NCBI RefSeq assembly: GCF_020080835.1
Contig: NC_058161.1
Coordinates: forward strand, 13,821,103-13,885,102
DNA length: 64,000 nt
Origin: Cotesia glomerata
Lineage: Eukaryota > Arthropoda > Insecta > Hymenoptera > Braconidae
Direction: 5' to 3'
In this document: in pieces, positions 61,826-64,000 of the stretch
Numbering within the stretch: position 1 is the first letter of the stretch
Layout of the letters: every line of letters starts with the position of its first letter
Position numbers and translations under genes: made by a program
Notes under the pieces: model-generated
What the model was told of the DNA's origin: nothing
Databases searched by the model: none
The model's input: only the letters and a program-made list of their open reading frames with translations

Positions 61826-62801
61826 TTGAAATATCGGTAAATATTTGAGGCCAAAAAAAGATTATTTTATTAAACGTCAAACATTTTGGAATTTTTCGGC
61901 TTAATATTTAACAATTTTTGCGGTTAATGGCCGCCATTGCAAACATTGTGAGACCCTGGTTCTCAAAATATAGTCTTGCGAAACCTTTTATATTTAATTT
62001 AAATCGATGAACTGTAAAAAAATGAAAAAGTTTTGAGCAATATGATTAATGATTAATTAGGGGGCATTAAAATAATTTTTGGAAAAAATTAATGAGATTT
62101 TTAAATTGTAGGTAAAATTACGCGTAAAATGAGCGCTCGAACGACCCAATTGACCGTAGGTCAATTTTTGATTAATGATCTATAGATCATTTGATAAATT
62201 ATTAATGCGATTTTTAATAGGAAGAAAAATTAATCAGGACATGTTCTAGGTATTCATTTTACTCGGCATTTCAAACGCTAGCTCGCAGTACTGTCAATAT
62301 TCTACAAAAAAATTATTTTTAAACATCCAATATTATTTTTTCAGATTAAACTTTTTATATAAATATGTAAATATTTTCATTTCAACTAAAAATATTTTAG
62401 GATCTATAAATATTTATCCAACTGTAAGATTAAATGAAACAAAAAAAGAATAAATACTTTCAAAAATTTTATTTCCATACAAATATTAACATCTGATTAT
62501 TTATCCAGTTGTTACCGGATCAATGCCCTGATTTTCATGAGTAATTACAAAAATTTTCAAAAAGTAATTATATTTTTGAAAAGGTGACAAAATTTCGAGT
62601 AAAATGACCCGTCGCACGACCTAATCGACCGTAGGTCGATTTTTAATTAATGATCTATAGATCATTTAACAAATTATTAACGCAATTTTTTCGCATTAAT
62701 ATTTATGACCAACCAGGGTTGTGAGGGGTCATTTTACTCGGGATTTCAAGGCCTAGGTCGCGGATATAATTATTTTCAAAAATTCAAAAAAATTTTTTTT
62801 T

Positions 62802-63703
62802 TCAAAATTTTCCACAATCTTCGTTGTTGATCGTCACTAAGTTCGGGGTGTTAATTCGTCGTTTATGGAATGCTTGACGTATTTTTTGGACAGTTTTGTA
62901 GCTTGGATTTGGATTTCGGGTTACCACCACAAATTTTGGAATCCTAAATTTTCAAAATTTTTAGAATTTTCAAAAATTTCAAAATTTTCTAAAATTTTAA
63001 CAATTTCAAAATTTTCAACAATTTCAAAATTTTCTAAGTTTTTAACAATTTCAAAATTTTCTAAAATTTTCAACAATTTCAAAATTTTCAACAATTTGAA
63101 AATTTTAAAAAATTTCAAAATTTTCAACAATTTTAAAATTTTCAAAAATTTCATAATTTTCAATATTTCTAAAAATTTGAAAATTTTCAAAAATTACAAA
63201 ATTTCCAAAAATTTTCAAAAATTTAAAAAAATTTCAAAATTTTTAATTAATCACAATAATTACCCATAATTTTGGTCACAACTCATCAGAACCGTATATT
63301 CGATGTAATTAGTGTCAATAATATAATACTCTTGATCATAAATGTCAATTAAAGGAAACCGATAATAAAAAACATCGCTACGTCTCGGAACAATTTCTGC
63401 AAGTAATGTTTTTTCGGACATTGGAATATCATAATAACTCATTCTGCAGATACACTCGTCATTTCGATGGAAAATTACGGTCGTACATGTTCCATTAAGT
63501 ATTAAATTATTATCACTGCGTTGGAACTCGTACCAAGTTCCAGAAGCCTGGAATTAATTACATTAATATATTTTCTTTTTTTCAATTTTTAAAAATTATA
63601 ATTTTCTCCTTACCAAATTCAGATCGACGATCACGCGAATGTTAGGACAGCTAGGCACCGCGGCAGTGATAGCGCAGAAAATTAAGACTATAAGGACACG
63701 CAT
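62802..63703 (-). CDS. lip6: divergent secreted lipocalin, 3 exons
   Basis: Exons 63614-63703, 63264-63547, 62802-62943 (phases 0 and 2); 171 residues. Signal peptide about 1-15 (MRVLIVLIFCAITAA). SCR1 is canonical, G33-T-W35-YE. The TR of SCR3 is at 133-134, and the C-terminal NNEDC gives Cys168. Middle exon 2 corresponds to exons 2 and 3 of the other copies fused, so the intron between them is absent. Intron 2 (320 bp) is almost wholly a simple repeat, AATTTCAAAATTTTC units. The protein is extended and more diverged than lip1-lip5, with extra cysteines (ECIC). TATAAG lies at 63738-63743. Last exon joined on frame and C-terminal similarity. Confidence 0.8.
62930..63255. repeat. AATTTCAAAATTTTC simple repeat filling lip6 intron 2
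   Basis: Degenerate tandem units of about 15-18 bp, AATTTCAAAATTTTC with CAA or TAA spacers. Open frames appear on both strands across it only because the units lack stops. The lip6 acceptor and donor flank it directly. Confidence 0.85.
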
Positions 63704-63737
63704 TTTGAACACTACTGGCGTTTTTTAAATCTGAGGG

Positions 63738-63743
63738 CTTATA
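63738..63743 (-). promoter_or_regulatory. TATA box of lip6
   Basis: CTTTATAAG on the minus strand about 35 bp before the lip6 start codon. Confidence 0.55.
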
Positions 63744-63770
63744 AAGACTTAATTTGACAATATAATTACG

Positions 63771-64000
63771 TAATTTGAACAGCTGGTGCCGAGACGCGTA
63801 AAATGAATACCCACATGCATATATTCAAAGTAGATTGATTAATTAATTAATTAATCGATTAATTGATTAAATAAATATTAATGTCTGTTTTTTGCTTAAG
63901 AAATAATTTTAATTATAGACTGTGGGTAGTTGTTTTGCTGGGGATTTCAAGATCTAGGTCACGAGGTCAATGACTAAAAAAGTCGGTTATTTTTTTTTCT
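63771..64000. repeat. Degenerate repeat end with family A and foldback words
   Basis: GACGCGTAAAATGAATACCC and ACATGCAT join the family A start to the foldback-element terminus, followed by a TTAATTAATTAATTAATCGA run and a family A-like end (GGGGATTTCAAGATCTAGGT). Looks like a composite or recombined copy. Confidence 0.5.

Larger units (their letters stand above)
51136..62762 (+). repeat. Family A: about 21 dispersed 170-bp copies, one orientation
   Basis: Unit: AAAATGAGCCGTCGCACGAC, TGATTGGCCGCAGGTCAATT, a perfect 18-bp palindrome AATGATCTATAGATCATT, AAATTATTAACGCGATTTTT, a variable part, then TCATTTTACTCGGG and TTCTAGGTCGCT. The best copies begin CCCGAG(T/A)AAAATGA, an inverted repeat of the end. 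Approximate copies: 51136-51304, 51765-51932, 52054-52220, 52930-53104, 53600-53768, 53886-54046, 55471-55636, 55741-55924, 56371-56537, 56651-56817, 57481-57657, 57776-57953, 58376-58547, 58647-58727 (internally deleted), 59386-59565, 59991-60167, 60285-60455, 61161-61336, 61458-61624, 62111-62287, 62591-62762. All read the same way. Copies sit in intron 1 of lip1, lip3 (two), lip4 and lip5 (two). Confidence 0.9.

Noticed and set aside
62118..62190. Possible regulatory RNA from the AATGATCTATAGATCATT core of family A
   Set aside because: Only a short stem is predictable by eye and there is no transcription evidence; kept as a repeat feature.
62865..63269. 134-codon plus-strand frame rich in KFSKISK
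   Set aside because: Translation of a simple repeat that is the intron of lip6; the opposite strand is equally open.

Overview
The window looks like nuclear DNA of an insect, most likely an AT-rich hymenopteran (parasitoid-wasp-like) genome. The reasons are a multi-exon acetylcholinesterase of the insect Ace (AChE-2) type, a cluster of small secreted ApoD-like lipocalin genes with GT-AG introns and TATA boxes, a tRNA-derived SINE, and very low GC outside exons. The order assignment is inference; no species is claimed.

Plus strand: an Ace ortholog is spread over more than 40 kb. Coding exon 1 (10615-11698) carries the signal peptide, choline-binding Trp, oxyanion glycines, nucleophile Ser232 and catalytic Glu361. 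After a 27.4-kb intron come exon 2 (39058-39200), exon 3 (43504-43656) and exon 4 (50609-50772, with catalytic His475). All junctions keep frame. Exon 4 ends in phase 2, so at least one more C-terminal exon must lie beyond the right edge. A GC-rich patch near 7.8-8.1 kb has an Inr plus correctly spaced DPE and is a candidate Ace promoter.

Minus strand, 52.3-63.7 kb: a tandem array of lipocalin genes, apparently nested antisense inside the next Ace intron. There are three intact genes (lip1 52309-53259, lip3 56869-58124, lip6 62802-63703), two broken ones (lip4 58775-59744 and lip5 60542-61779) and one orphan first exon with its own promoter (lip2 56036-56143), which could serve lip1 as an alternative first exon.

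Everything else is repeats and unrecognised AT-rich DNA, with an unusual geography: each repeat family is confined to its own block. From left to right: a 450-bp duplication (0.6-1.56 kb); TTGTAATATTACAA-rich DNA (1.9-3.2); family F plus module J composites (3.5-12.4); a 41-bp minisatellite directly upstream of Ace exon 1 (8.15-10.5); TTGAGCAAG-rich and GATCTGATC-rich stretches (12.9-14.6); family E, about 155 bp (15.1-22.8); family D, about 170 bp and some 50 copies in alternating strand blocks (23.9-44.4), with a SINE inserted into one; AAGCTTGCAAGCT-rich DNA (32.4-34.7); family C (39.6-43.3); family B, about 180 bp (44.6-49.8); and family A, about 170 bp, some 21 copies all in one orientation, interleaved with the lipocalins (51.1-62.8). 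Several families share short terminal motifs. Because they sit in inverted orientations inside Ace introns, the pre-mRNA should be rich in long imperfect hairpins.
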